Of a stretch of DNA of 64,000 bases, positions 21,548-34,289 are shown piece after piece. A model generated the notes under the pieces. That model was not told where the DNA came from. It saw only the letters and a program-made list of their open reading frames with translations, and searched no databases. The position numbers were made by a program, and so were the translations under genes. The DNA is from Litsea cubeba (taxonomy: Eukaryota; Streptophyta; Magnoliopsida; Laurales; Lauraceae): contig WHSA01000965.1 of the NCBI GenBank assembly GCA_012931725.1, positions 56,240 through 120,239 on the forward strand, given 5' to 3'. How positions within the stretch are numbered: the stretch's first letter is position 1; the number at the start of each line of letters is the position of its first letter.

Positions 21548-23469
21548 ATATGGAAGTTGTTTTATGTGACATTATATTAGAAAAAGTAGAGAGCTGCTGT
21601 TATTCTGTTAGAGTTAGTTGACTGCACTCTTGTAATGAGTGACAGTTATGTAATGGCTTGAAAGGTTTCTATCAGGTGAATGACATAAGAAATAGTTTTG
21701 GAGGGTGAGAAAATGTCAATTTTGTTAACCACACTACCACATAAAGATAATGAATGGTAATGAGATGATGTTTCTCTATAAGGAATGAATGAAATACAAG
21801 ACAGACCTTTGCAGACAGATTATATACATGTGTTTTTCTTCTCTCTATAAAAATCGCCACATTGATCGGCCATTTACTGCATAAGTAAAACAATCATATA
21901 AATTTGCACAAAGATTCCAAATAAGGGAAAATGTGTGATGGTGTGAAATTGGAAGCTACTTGCATAACTAATTTCTGATGTGTGCTTATTGATCTGTATC
22001 TCTAACTTGATTCTATAACTTGATGGTTTCACTTACTCGATTGAAAAGTTGCAAAAGCAAGAATTTGTAGTTCCTATGCTCAACCAGACCCATACCATAC
22101 TAACCTGCAGTTCTTTAAAAGGAAAACAAAATCCCTAAACTTCATCTTGAAAAATATTTTGAGAAATTGCAGGACTCAATATCACATAACCTACAAACAA
22201 GTCTACAACTTGTTTCATTGAGTTGAATCTTGTTCCCAGCCAATATTGTTGGCCATTTTCATTATCTTTGCTAAATCTTGAAATCAATAAGATTACATTA
22301 CTCTACACTTGTCCCACATCGACGACGAATTTGGACTAGGCATGAATTGCTTCCTGCAACTGATCCATTCCCTTGGTTTGAAAAGTCTTCAGAGGCAAGG
22401 TTCCAATCCTCAAACTAAACCCACAAATTAAAACCTACTCTGTTACCAAATTTGATGTAAACCTGAACTCTGAAAAGCCTTTATCACCCTCTTCGAAATC
22501 CTTTAAAGAATAAGGGAAGCAGGAGAAAAGAGGCCTGTAAAGAATTATAAAAGGAAAAGATTACAAATATATATATATATATATATCCAAATTCATTCAA
22601 TCCATTCATACAGGAAGGAAGGAAGAGAACCACAAAAAATTCTTGATCAAGAACCCTTTCAACCAGCAATATTCTCAACTGTAAGACAGTGATATAGAGT
22701 AACTCAATAATCTTTTTGTATAAATTTTTGAAGGAGAATACAAAGGATGTCCGATCAGTCCTTGTAATATGACTTCCACAGTTCCCTTCCACTAAATTGG
22801 CCCTTGTAATAAGTTAGAGCTCTTTTAGGCTAAAAGAACTATGGACTCTCCAGATAATTTCCCACTTAGAGTTTCTAATCCAGGATAGTCTTACGAACAC
22901 AATTTATGAACATACTTGTAAGGCCGCTACGATACGTGCCCATCATGGATGAGAGGTGGGTAGAAAGCCTACGTGCATAGAGTTGGGTCAAGCATGGAAA
23001 ACCTTGACTAAGGTTCCGAAACTGTGGCAATTTTTTATCATTTAGGTAAAGAGAATTTTGTGATGATTCATGTCAATGGTGAATAACCATTGAGTGTGTG
23101 TCTATGTCGATTTTTTTTTTCTCAGGTTTAGTGTTAGTGAAAGGCTTGAGTTGGTCATAGGTGGGCCCACATAAGAGTTCTTAAACTTTTAAGTTTGCGA
23201 GTGGTTCTCGCTAGAAATACACACAGGTGCACACGCGTGCGTGCACGCACACTTAATTTTGTGAGTGGCTGTCACTAGAAATATACATATGTATATGTAT
23301 ATATATATGGCAATGATTTGTTGCGCATGTTTTCACCATAGGCACAAATCGGGCCATTGAACCCTCTTGGTTGCAAGACAATCATGGGGACTGGGAGGGG
23401 GATGGATAGATCTCATTGACCCCTAGAGCTATCCAAATGGTCAACCCCACCACATTATCCTAACCCTTC
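21548..23469. repeat. Unit B spacer
   Basis: The stretch is homologous in order to 5132-6974 of unit A and 31317-33190 of unit C. It holds (TA)n at about 22566-22586 and a short CA/CG-rich tract near 23225-23250. No coding frame apart from the minus-strand remnant. Confidence 0.7.
22303..22368 (-). pseudogene. Decayed minus-strand coding fragment, unit B
   Basis: The counterpart of 39597-39833. It keeps M-D-Q-L-Q-E-A-I-H-A and then hits a stop codon where units A and C have Leu or Met. Confidence 0.35.
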
Positions 23470-23803
23470 TGTTGTGATCTAGGGCCTAAGAGAAGGTTAA
23501 GCACACACAAGAACAAAGAGATTTACATGGTTCGGCTTTTGGCCTACATCCACGGGAGAAGACGGGAGAGATTTACTATCAATCCAAAGAGGTGTTACAT
23601 CATAAAGACTCTTAGCCTCTATTTATAATATTAGCCCCAAAACCTTGGGACACCCAGAACATACTACGTCTAATTACAGTAGACCTGTAACAGACATACT
23701 TCTAATCACAGTAGAACAAGGGTGGTGCAGGAGTCTGGTTAACCAAGATTATTAACTTAATCACCCAATATTACCGGCTTATATTGAGCCATACAAGTTA
23801 ACA
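23470..23803 (-). repeat. 3' LTR of the unit B copia element
   Basis: The 334-bp block has the inverted termini TGTT...AACA. It lies next to a polypurine tract (23804-23817, AAGGTGGAG on the minus strand). Its interior has the phrase 'catggttcggctt' often seen in plant copia LTRs. The left flank joins unit sequence seen uninterrupted at 6955-6975. Confidence 0.75.
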
Positions 23804-23883
23804 AATCTCCACCTTGGTGAACATTGAAGCTGATCCTCATAGCACAGAACACGTCTAACCTCTCCACCCTCCCCTTAGGGCAC

Positions 23884-25927
23884 TCAGGTACTGATCACAC
23901 CGACCAAGTCCAACCAATGCTTGAACTTGACTGCCGGAATAGTCTTGGTCATCATGTCCGCTGGATTCTCTACCGTAGTGATCCTAATCATTGCAATAGC
24001 ACCCTCGGAGATGATATCTCGAATGAAGTGTGCGCTAACATCAATGTGTTTGTTTTTTTCATGATACTTAGGATTGTGTGTCAGATCGATCGCACTTTGA
24101 CTGTCACAGAACACAGTAGTCAACTTCTGTTCCAATCCTTGATCACCAACCAAGCCTGTCAGCCAAATAGCTTCCTTCACTGCCTTTGTAGTTGCCATAT
24201 ATTCTGCTTCAGTGGTAGAAAAGACAGATTTAGATTGCAATCCTGCCTTCCAACTAATGGCACCGCTAGCAAAAGTGAAGACATAACCTATCAAGGACCT
24301 TCTTCTGTCTAAATCTCCAGCAAAATCTGAATCAACATATCCAATAACACTTCCAGAAGTGTTGTTGTTTCTATCATACACTATCCCAACATCAGTAGTA
24401 CCTCTCAAATAACGAAGTATCCATTTCACTGCCTGCCAATGGGCCTTCCCGGAGTTATCCATGTATCTGCTAACTACACTAACCGCATGTGAAATGTATG
24501 GCCTCGTGCAAACCATGGCATACATGATACTCCCAACTGCACTAGCATAAGGAACACAAGACATGTGCTCCACCTCTTCCTTAGTTTGTGGTGACAAAGC
24601 AGCGGAAAGTTTGAAATGGGTTGCCAATGGAGTATTCATAGGTTTTGAACTTTACATACCAAAGCGCTCCAGAACCTTCTCAAGGTACCCCTTTTGTGAC
24701 AAAGACAATTTGCCCGCTTTCTGGTCCCTTCGAATCTCCATTCCAAGAGTTTTTTTCGTAGCACCCAAGTCTTTCATCTCAAATTCACAACTAAGCTGAG
24801 CCTTCAACCTGTTGATCTCAGACATGTCCTTTGCAGCAATTAACGTGTCATCAACATGTAACAACAAATAAACATATGACCCATTTGAGAGCTTCTTGTG
24901 ATGGACACAATTGTCATACGCACTCCTGCAATATCCGTTTCCAACCATAAAGGTGTCGAAATGCTTGTACCACTGCCTAGGAGACTGCTTCAGGCCTTAC
25001 AACGATTTCTTCAGCAAACAGACGTGGTCTTCCTTTCCATGAATCTCAAACCCCTCTAGTTGATGCATATAAATCTGTTCTTCTATCTCGTCATGTAAAA
25101 ATGCAGTCTTGACATCAAGCTGCTCCAACTCTAAATCCAATTGAGCAACCATAGCAAGTAGCACCCGGATGGAACTATGTTTCACCACAGGAGAGAACAC
25201 TTCATTGAAGTCATCACCCTCCCTATGAGTATAACCTTTTGCAACCAGTCGTGCTTTGAATATAGCATCTTCCACCCCCGGAGTTCCTTCCTTTTTCTTG
25301 AAGACCCATTTGCAACCAACAATCTTCTGGCCTTTCGGAGGCTTCACCAGCTCCCAAATTTGATTCTTGTGAAGAGATTCAATCTCCTCACCCATGGCTA
25401 AGACCCATTTTGTTGATTCTTTTCTAGTGATGGTGTCCCGATATGTAACCAACTCTGACTCAATATCCTCAGTTGTATTAAGAGCATAGGCAACATTATC
25501 TATATACCCATATCTTTAAAGTTGCTTAACCTACCTCCTCTCTCTATCCCTAGTGAGCATGTTATCATCTGGAAATGCAGTTTCCTCGTTTAGGCTTTGC
25601 ATCTCTTCTACATTCTGGGACATCTGCTTGCACCTTATCTTGCAAGTTTTATGAAGCTTCCTTCTCACTGATACCGTCTTTATTCTCCACCTATTTACTT
25701 ACACCGTTGTCATTTCCAGCATCAAGACACTCCTTCGGTTCCAACATAATAGACTCATCAAAGGTCACATCTCTGCTTATAATGCATCTGGGAGATTTCC
25801 CATCTAGGCACCACGGGCTATATCCTTTCACACCATCTGCATACCCTAGAAATATGCACTTTCTTGCTCTTGGTTCAAGCTTACCATCATTCACATGAGC
25901 ATAGGCAAGACAACCAAATATCCGCAA
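23884..25927 (-). pseudogene. pol: Copia pol fragment (IN end, RT, RNase H), unit B
   Basis: The pol polyprotein copies and integrates the element. Minus-strand pieces are the integrase core end (25927-25691, with F-L-G-Y-A-D-G-V-K-G-Y), the RT (25452-24652, with W-V-F-K-K-K, A-F-L-H and the catalytic H-V-D-D) and RNase H (24639-23884, with V-D-S-D-F-A-G, T-E-A-E-Y, the D-S-Q-S-A-I helix and K-H-I-D-V). RT and RNase H share one frame broken by two stops: one at 24997-24999 inside the Y-G-L-K-Q motif, the other at 24652-24654. The integrase piece is in another frame. The sequence type resembles the Tnt1/Tork lineage. Not functional. Confidence 0.85.
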
Positions 25928-26000
25928 GTTAGTGTAATCAGCAGGAGATACAGACCATACCTCTTTAGGATTTTTACATTCTATAGCTGTTGCTACTATA

Positions 26001-26805
26001 GCTCACTTGGAATTCTAGGTCTCAAGATACTCACTCTCGTTGTTATACCTGTTTAACATCTCCTCCTTCCCTTATCAAATCCATACCTTGTGTGGATCAT
26101 TATATGAAGAGAAGATCAACCTCCCTTTCGAATCTCAGTGTGCTATCTGCTACATTTTCTTTATCATGCTGTTGCTGTTAGATTTATCTATATTAGCATC
26201 GTAGAATACACAAGACCTGCAGATTTTATGCTTGTCTAGTTAATCTTGCTTTGAGGGGATATGTCTGCAGATTAAAAGTACATTTCATTATAGATTTGAG
26301 ATTTTATTCAAATGATTCTTATTAGTAACGAATCAATGTTGTGGTTGGTATAATAGTTTATTTTCTTGTATTTTGGTTGTTTTGGTGGTTTCTTCCAAAT
26401 GACTGAAGCTTTAATTCATTTTGTCCACTTGTCAAGTTTTGGAGGAGGATTTACATTATGAGTTTTTTCATACATTTTGTAGATCTGATTTGCTCAAAAT
26501 AGACACAACCTGAACATTGAAGTACAATTTAAGTGATCAAAATTTGTTTTACCTATGCTACCTTTTTCTTCCTTTCTCAATAGTATCTTCTTCTTCTTCT
26601 TTGAATTTTATTCTCCCACTCCACTCTTGTGTACCTGAATTCTTGTGATGCATGTTGTCATTAGTAGGAAGATGATCCTATTGTAGTATCGTTACCCACT
26701 TTATGTATTTGTAACTTCTTACCTGATCAAGTACAAGTTTCTTGTTTATATAAAATGGTAAATATAATTAACTAGCTTAATAATATTGAACTTCTTAAAT
26801 TTCAG
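26001..26805. repeat. Unit B spacer after the copia element
   Basis: Homologous to 7200-7979 and 33425-34232. No preserved frame. Confidence 0.7.
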
Positions 26806-26862
26806 GCTTTCAACTTTTGGATAAGAGCATCAATGGAATAAAAGGAGGAAACTGCCTGCAAG
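26806..26862 (+). pseudogene. 57-nt exon ghost, unit B
   Basis: Acceptor aaatttcag|g and donor tgcaag|gtaagac are both intact. The open frame reads F-Q-L-L-D-K-S-I-N-G-I-K-G-G-N-C-L-Q. This is the best preserved of the four copies. Confidence 0.5.
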
Positions 26863-28785
26863 GTAAGACTGATATCAGTCAGATAGATATTAACTTGATT
26901 TGTATCCTCATGATCCAAACCCAGTGGAAAGAGGAAGAAGAAAGTCAAAATAACAGAGATAGAGGGAGGGACTTTTGGGAGATGGCTTTATCCTTCATTT
27001 ACCATACCTTTATCCCTCATTCAGCAGTGCCTTTTTGAAAAAAGATAATGGTAGCTTAACACTAAGACAAGAAAAGCTTATTCTGTAAATCAATCTGTGA
27101 GTGCCATTTTGATTGACCACACCACTGTATTACGTGCTAGCAGCCCCTACATTTTATTATAAACCTTTACTGGTAAATAACCTCAAACGTATCCTTCTAT
27201 AACCTCTTTTACCTCCCTTCCTCTTGCTCATTTTAACGGTACATAATTGGTTGCGGAAAGAGTGAAAGCATTGCACATCCCTCATGAACTTGATCCTTGA
27301 GCATGTTAAGATCTCACTACTTGCATGGTTGGCAAAGAGAAATAGCTTTTACTCTTGAAGACTTGATTTCTTCTTGGAGACTATTGGTTCCTGAATGTGT
27401 AATTAATATGTGCATCCTTTAATCCTTTCTTGATATGGGGGTTTAGAATCATGAGTCTAGTCCTAAATTGACCTAGACTGAGCTTCTCAAAGACTATTGG
27501 TTCTGAAATGTGTTATTAATATGTGCATCCTTTAATCCTTTCTTGATATAGGGGTTTAGGATCTTCAGTCTAGTCCTAAATTGACCCAGACTGAACTTCA
27601 AAATTTCCTGGTTATATGACTTTGTAGTCAACTCAGACCCGACATCGATCGGACCAAACATCAGGCCCCAAACTCCAAACTCTTGGGTCGGGTCCTTCAG
27701 TTATTTTGTTAAACAAGCATCCACTGCCATCCTTGTGACTTGATGATCTAGTTTTATTATTATTTGCACAATTTGGTGGTTTTGTGTTTCTTTTGTTATT
27801 GTAAAAGGTTGCCTGAGTGGTTCACTACTTGTAGAGTATTTTGAAAAGTTGCTTTCCCTTTATTACGGAAATTTTTCTTCATATTTCATATGATCGTGTC
27901 ACTTGTATTGTCTCATTATTTACTTGAATATCACAATGATTTGATTGGAAATGTTAATTATAATTTTCCTTTCCGAGTTTTTATTTTTATTTTTATTTTT
28001 GTGAGCCGAATGAAACCCACAACCACCTTCCAACTGTGCTATGAGTCTAAGAATTGCAGTTCCATTATAAGACTTTTTAAAATCATTTCACAATTAGACG
28101 TTATTTCAGAACAAACTTATTTTTCTTGAGAGAAGCTACACATCCACCCTAACTTGTGTGAGAGAATTGATCTAAACTAATTCACTAACCATTACTTTCA
28201 AACTATTCCCATTTAGACTAAATTTGATGGATGTGGCTAAAGTCGTAAGTTAGCACTTACCATTATCTCTCTACTTAACACCTAATAAGAATTTTTTTCC
28301 ATCCACATAATTGAATTTCATCCACTGACTCTACTCTCACTTCTATCTGATGCACAGCCTGTAGGTGGGCCTACGATCGGAGTCCATAAACTTTTGTCCA
28401 TTGCATCCAGGTGAATTAACTATTTATTTTATTGTTATAATTATATCCAATTAGGACTCCCATCTAGGAAGCTATTTGTGTAGTTTTATTGTTTAATTAG
28501 GGGCCTTGAGTCTTAGATAGTTGGAAAGGGATTTAGATGAGTTTCCATTTTTAGTAAAATACTATAGAAAACACATTTGATGGATGTGAGAGGAGAATTC
28601 TTGGAATAGTAAATTTGATAATTTTATTTCTAAAACTTCGGTTCTTGCAAAGGTTGGAAACAATCTTGAATTGGGTTGATGTGACTTGTGAGCCAAATAC
28701 TGGGCATGAATCCCATTGGTTGGGGTTTTTCTCATGTTTCTTTGTGCTGAATTTACATTGAATCGTACTAACGATCTGATAGCAG
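26863..28785. repeat. Unit B spacer
   Basis: Homologous to 8037-10090 plus 12856-13256 of unit A, without the solo LTR. It contains the paired direct repeat at 27365-27640. The empty sites for the solo LTR (near 28525) and for the unit C hAT-like element (near 28180) lie here. Confidence 0.7.
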
Positions 28786-28900
28786 GGACAGCCATATTGA
28801 GATATGAAGTGGGTTTCAAGATTTCAATTTGTCATGTTAATGCTCATACCAAATCAGTACAAAGGTGGAGTGATCTTCTATGTACAACTACCCAGGAAAG
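28786..28900 (+). pseudogene. Exon ghost homologous to 13257-13372
   Basis: The acceptor AG is intact. One base is missing near the end, which breaks the frame after R-W-S-D-L, and the donor GTAAG has become TTGAG. The copy is clearly non-functional. Confidence 0.5.
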
Positions 28901-28998
28901 TTGAGTCTCGTACCTTTAAGTTATCTTCCTTTTGTTGAGTTGCAGAGCATAACTCTGTAATGGGGCACATTAATTGCATATATGCTTACTTGTTTAGT

Positions 28999-29289
28999 GT
29001 TGATGACCATGTCAAAGCCAGCAAGAAAGAGAAACAATATTGTGAATTCGATGATCCTTTGAGGGTCTCGATTGTTCTTTATATAGATGTATTGTTTCTA
29101 TACAATTTACATTGATTGAGCCATAATCTAATCTAATCATATCTCAATTACAGTGATTGTAGCATAATCTAATCTAATCATATCTCCTAAATAGGTAAGG
29201 AATAAATATACACACGTCAGTTGCTTTGACCCACAAGATGGGCTTTATTTGCCATGGGTCATGACCCACTGACCCATTTAACATTAACA
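28999..29289 (-). repeat. 3' LTR of the unit C copia element
   Basis: The block begins TGTTGATG and ends CATTAACA, an imperfect inverted pair. A polypurine tract (TTGAGGTGGGG on the minus strand) abuts its inner end. The outer border is estimated from the inverted termini. Confidence 0.6.
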
Positions 29290-29296
29290 CCCCACC

Positions 29297-30781
29297 TCAA
29301 ATTGATGCGGGTGAATCAACCAGCATCAATTTGCCAACTAAGAATTGATGTCGTGGTCGAGGAAGCCCCTTGGTAAAGATATCTGCAATTTGAAGTCCTG
29401 TAGGAACATGAGGAAGAGTAATAGCTTCACGCACAAATTCATCACGGATGTAATGACAAGCCACTTCAATATGCTTTGTGCGTTCATGGAAGACATGATT
29501 TTCAGTAATCCGTATGGCACTGGTATTATCGGCATAGAGAGGGGTAAAGCCAGATTGTGAAAATCCAAGCTCATAAAGGAGACCTCGAAGCCAAACAATT
29601 TCAGAGGCGGCGGCAGACATAGCACGATATTCGGCTTCTGTGGATGATTTGGAAACTTTATCTTGTTTCTTACACTTCCAGGAAATCAATGAGTCTCCTA
29701 AGAACATGCACCAACCTGTGGTAGACCGTCGACTATCAGGACAACCAGCCCAGTCAGAATCTGAGTAAGCATTGAGAGAAGTCGAATTTCCCACAGGAAA
29801 GAAAAGACCACGAGATGGTGTACCCAGGACATATCGAAGAATGCGCCGAACAGCAACGAGGTGGAGATGGCGTGGTTGTGTCATGAACTGACTCACCAGA
29901 TTCACTACATATGAGATATCGGGCCGAGTGATGGTCAAGTAGATCAAGCTGCCGACTAAACGTTGATACAATGTGGCATCAGGAAGAAGATCACCAGAAT
30001 CATGTGCGAGCTAAATATTAACCTCAACAGGTGTATCTACAGGAGTAGATGTTTGAAGACCGGCCATCTCAATGAGATCCATAGCATATTTATGTTGATC
30101 AAGGATGAGACCTTTCTCTGACTGATGAACCTCAAGGCCTAAGAAGTATGTAAGTGGCCCTAAATCTTTCATATGAAAGGATTCATGTAGGGATGCTTGT
30201 AGATGGGTGATCATGCCCGAATCTATCCTAGATATAATGATATCATTCATGTAAACCAAGAGGGCAGTAATCCCATTCGAGGAGCGATGAATGAACATAG
30301 AAGGATCAGAGGCACTTTGAGAAAATTTAAGATGAAGGAGAGCATCTCTAAATTTTTCAAACCAAGTGCGTGGGGCTTGCTTAAGACCATAAAGAGAGCG
30401 TCGTAAGCGAGCAATGTCTCCTGTCGAGGCACCCGTAATGCCTTGGGGAAGGCGCATATAGACTTCTTCCTTGAGATCACCATGAAGAAATGCATTCTTG
30501 ACATCAAATTGGAAAAGAGGCCAGGAATGAGAAGCAGCAATGGCCAGAACAGTACGGACTGTTGTCATTTTCGCAACTGGGGCAAACGTTTCTTCATAGT
30601 CGATACCATATTCCTGTCGGTTGCCCAGGGCGACTAACCGTGCTTTATAGCGATCCAACGAGCCATCTGCCTTCAGTTTGACTGAAAAAACCCATTTGCA
30701 GCCGATAGGTTTTGCAGAGGAGGGACATGGAACTATATCCCAGGTATGATTATCCTGCACTGCAACTAATTCTTTTTGCAT
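29297..30781 (-). pseudogene. pol: Copia RT-RNase H fragment
   Basis: One frame runs from 30781 to 29297 with a single TAG at 30011-30013. The RT has N-x-T-W-D, W-V-F-S-V-K, D-Y-E-E-T-F-A-P-V, A-F-L-H-G-D and Y-G-L-K-Q. The catalytic motif reads Y-M-N-D where active copia RTs have Y-V-D-D, so one of the two metal-binding aspartates is lost. RNase H has S-D-S-D-W-A-G, S-S-T-E-A-E-Y, Y-A-D-N and T-K-H-I-E-V intact. The sequence type is nearer to Ale/Retrofit than to the unit B element. Not functional. Confidence 0.88.
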
Positions 30782-31118
30782 GGTCAGCTGGCTACCCTAC
30801 TTCTCCTGCATCCGCCCCCTATTCCATCTTCTTCCTCCCCGACTTCAACTCGGAATCCTCCATTTTTCCCAATTCCTTTGGGATGCCATCAAACGCTATG
30901 TTGGCTTTCTCTTTCACATGCTCCCGGCCCCATTTCAACTCCGGATCCTGCAATTTTCACAATCCAGTCTGAATGTCATCCGACAGTTGGTGACAGTTGA
31001 TGCTCAGTCCTCCCCACCAGCACAAGCCAAGCTCCTCCACGATGGTATTACAAATATTGCTTCTACTTCTTTGGAGGGGGTTCACGTACACCCTTTGGAA
31101 GATTTGAACTCCCTCTAA
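30780..31118 (+). pseudogene. Two-TM family gene, copy C (5' half missing)
   Basis: The frame starts with an ATG that is an internal Met of the family (residue 107 of copy B) and covers S-W-L-P-Y-F-S-C-I-R-P to the C-terminal E-D-L-N-S-L, 112 residues. Both F-H-x-L motifs are present, but both membrane segments, the linker and the promoter are gone, replaced by copia RT. Upstream sequence is on the other strand of a dead element, so expression is doubtful. An insertion related to copy A (G-V-H-V-H-P) sits near the end. Confidence 0.75.
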
Positions 31119-31257
31119 AACTCAGAAACAGAGGCATTTCTATGTCTTTACTTTTAAATTCACCATGATTTTAGTAGCTGTTGTTCATTCTACCATTCCA
31201 AGCACCTCCGATCGTCGCCATGGGCAGTCAATCTTCGGCGCAACCGGTCTGTAACTG

Positions 31258-31316
31258 GTAAGTCCATTTCATTTCGGGCAGGTCATTGGTCTTTAACAGA
31301 CTTTTTTGCCTTGCAG
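31258..31316 (+). other. 3'-UTR intron of copy C (predicted)
   Basis: Donor gtaactg|gtaagt and acceptor ttgccttgcag enclose 59 nt. Confidence 0.5.
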
Positions 31317-31323
31317 ATATGGA

Positions 31324-31470
31324 ATTGAAGTTGGTTTATGTGACATTATATTAGAAAAGGTAGAGAGCTGTTGTTATTCTGTCAAGAGTTAGTTGAAGCT
31401 AGTTTATGTGACATTAATATATTAGAAAAGGTAGAGAGCTGTTGTTATTCTGTCAAGAGTTAGTTGACTG
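31324..31470. repeat. Tandem duplication of about 70-75 bp
   Basis: A piece with 'gtttatgtgacatta' and 'gaaaaggtagagagctgttg' occurs twice in a row; units A and B have it once. It is private to unit C. Confidence 0.9.
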
Positions 31471-34232
31471 CACTCCTGTAATGATGGTCTTATGTAATGG
31501 CTTGAAATATTACTATCTGGTGAATGATATAAGAAATAATTTTGTGGGGTGAGAAGATGTCAATTTTGTTAACCACAGTACCAGATAAAGACAATGAATG
31601 CTATAATGAGATGATGTTGCTCTATAAGGCATGAATGAAACAGAAGACAAACCTTTGTAGACAGATTAGATACATGTGTTATTCTTCTGTCTATGCAAAT
31701 CTCCACTTTGATCGGCCATTTACTGCATAAGTAAAAGAATCATATAAATTTGCACAAAGATTCCAAATATGGGAAAACGTATGATGGTGTGAACTTGGAA
31801 GCTGCTTGCATAACTAATTTCTGATGTCATCTCATGTGTGCTTATTGATCTGTATCTCTAACTTGATTCTATAACTTGATGGTTTCACTCACTCAGATTG
31901 AAAAGTGGCAAAAGCGAGAATTGATAGTTCCTAAGCTCAACCACACACATACCATACTAACCCTGCATTTCTTAAAAAAGGAAAACTAAATCTTGAAAAA
32001 CATTTTGAGAAATTGCGGGACCCATTATCACATAACCTACAAACAAGTCTACAACCTGTCTCTTTGAGTTGAATCATGTTCCCAGCCAATGTTGTTGTCC
32101 ATTTTCATCAATAAGATTACAATTTTCTACACTTGTCCCACATTATTATACACATTGATGACTAATTTGGACATGGCATGAATTGCTTCCTGCAACTGAT
32201 CCATTCCCTTGGTTTGAGAAGTCTTCAGAGGCAAGGTTCCAATCCTAAAACTAAACCCGCAAACTGAAGCCTACTCTGTTACCAAATTTGATTTAAACCC
32301 GAACTCTGAATAACTTTTATCACTCTCTTTGAAATCCTGTAAAGAATAAGGAAAACAGGAGAGAAGAGACCTATAAAGAATTATAAAAGGAAAGAATTAC
32401 AAATATATATATATATATATCCAAATACCTTAAAGCCATTTATACAGGATGGAAGGAAGAGAACCACAAAAAAATTCTTGATCAAGAACCCTTTCAACCA
32501 GCAATATTCTCATCTGTAAGACAGTGCTATAGAGTCACTCAATAATTCTTTTGTATAAATTCTGAATGAGAATACAGAGGATGTCCGATCAGTCCTTGTA
32601 ATATGACTTCCACAGTTCCCTTCCTCTAAATTGGCCCTTGTAATAAGTTAGAGCTCTTTTAGGTTAAAGAACTATGGACTCTCCGGATAATTTACCACCT
32701 AGAGTTTCTCATCCAGGATAATCTTATAAACACAATTTATGAATATACTTATAAGGTCACTACGATACGTGCCAAGCATGGAGGAAAGGTGGGTAGAAAG
32801 GCCTATGTGCGTAGAGTTGGGTCAAATATGGAAAACCTTAGACTGAGGTTCCGAAAACTATGATATTTTTTATCATTTAGGTAAAGAGAATTTTGTGATG
32901 ATTCATGCCAATGGCGAATAACCATTGAGTGCGTGTCTATGTCGATTTTTTTTCTTAGGTTTAGTGTTAGTGCAAGGCTTGAGTTCTTAACTTTTAAATT
33001 TGGGAGTGTTTCTCACTAGAAATACACAGGCACACATACTTAATTTTGTGAGTGGTTCTCACTATAAATATCCATATGCATATATATGGCAATGATTTGT
33101 TGCACATGGTTGCACCATAGGCACAAATTGCAAGACCCCTAGAGCTATGCAAATGGTCAACCCCATCACATTATCCTAACCCTTGATATTCTGCCCTCAA
33201 ATTTTAATGGTTCTAAAGGCATTGACATTTTGTGTTTTTAATCCAACGATGAGTAACATTTCAATGGGTGTCAAAATTGTGGTGAGGGCCAATTCATGGG
33301 AAGAAGGGAGTGAGTATAAAGAGTGAGAGGTGTTTGATGTCGCAAGTGGGCTAGGTGGAAACATGATTGAAGGTGTACATTGTTCACACCGAATCACATG
33401 ATTGATGATACTACAACTCAATTGGAGTTCTAGGTTTCAAGATACTCACTCTCTTTGTTATACATGTTTAATGTCTCCTCCTTCGCTTATCAGATCCATT
33501 CCTTGTGTGCGTCATTATATGAGGAGAAGACCAACCTCCCTTTCAAATTTCAGTATTCGATCTTCTACATTTTCTTTATCATGCTGTTAAATTTATCCTT
33601 ATTAGCATCATAGAATACACAAGACCTGCAAATTTTATGCTTGTCTAGTTAATCTTGCTTCGAGTGGATATGTCTGCAGATTCAAAGTACATTTCATTAT
33701 AGATTGAGATTTTATTCAAGTTATTCTTGTTAGTAATGAATCGATCCCGTGGTTGGTATAATAGTTTATTTTCTTGCATTTTGGCTGTTTTGGTGGTTTC
33801 TTCCAAATGACTGAAGCTTTAGTTCATTTTGTCCACTTGTCAAATTTTGGAGGAGGATTTTACATTATTAGTTTTTTCATACATGTAGATCTGACTTGCT
33901 CAAAATAGACACAACCTGAACATCAAAGTACAATCTAAGTGATCAAAATGTGTTTTACCTATACAACCTTTTTCTTCTTTTCTCAATAGTATCTTCATTT
34001 CTTTTTTCATTTTATTCTCCCACTCCACTCTTGTGTACCTGAATTCTTTGTTAATCATGGGTTTCATTTCTTGTGAGTTGTGATGCGTGTAGTCATTAGT
34101 AGAAAGATGATCCTATTGTTACTCTCTTTGTGTATTTGTAACTTCTTATCTGATCAAGTACAAGTTTCTTGTTTATATAAAATGATAAATTTGATTAACT
34201 ATCTTATTCATATTGAACTTCTTAAATTTCAG
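31471..34232. repeat. Unit C spacer
   Basis: Homologous to 5187-7979 of unit A. (TA)n at about 32402-32420. No coding frame except the minus-strand remnant at 32127-32204. Confidence 0.7.
32127..32204 (-). pseudogene. Decayed minus-strand coding fragment, unit C
   Basis: Reads M-D-Q-L-Q-E-A-I-H-A-M-S-K-L-V and N-N-V-G-Q before a stop. Counterpart of 39597-39833. Confidence 0.35.
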
Positions 34233-34289
34233 GCTTTCAACTTTTGGATAAGAGCATGGATGGAATAATAGGAGGAAACTTCCTTCAAA
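34233..34289 (+). pseudogene. 57-nt exon ghost, unit C
   Basis: Acceptor aaatttcag|g and donor tcaaa|gtaagac bound 57 nt with the frame F-Q-L-L-D-K-S-M-D-G-I-I-G-G-N-F-L-Q. Confidence 0.45.

Larger units (their letters stand above)
23470..26000 (-). mobile_element. 5'-truncated Ty1/copia element in unit B
   Basis: Integrase end, reverse transcriptase, RNase H, polypurine tract and 3' LTR are present, all on the minus strand. Everything upstream of the integrase end, including the 5' LTR, is missing. At about 26000 the sequence passes directly into unit sequence, and about 220 bp of the unit (equivalent to 6975-7200) are absent at the insertion. Confidence 0.85.
28999..30781 (-). mobile_element. 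5'-truncated Ty1/copia element before copy C
   Basis: Only RT, RNase H, polypurine tract and 3' LTR remain. The RT frame stops being copia at about 30781, where the sequence becomes family gene copy C. At the junction both sequences share 'gcatgg' or nearly so (copy B has 'acatggtcagctgg' there). Confidence 0.85.

Noticed and set aside
24563..25898. Plus-strand ORFs over the unit B copia
   Set aside because: Shadows of the minus-strand pol gene, which has RT and RNase H motifs.
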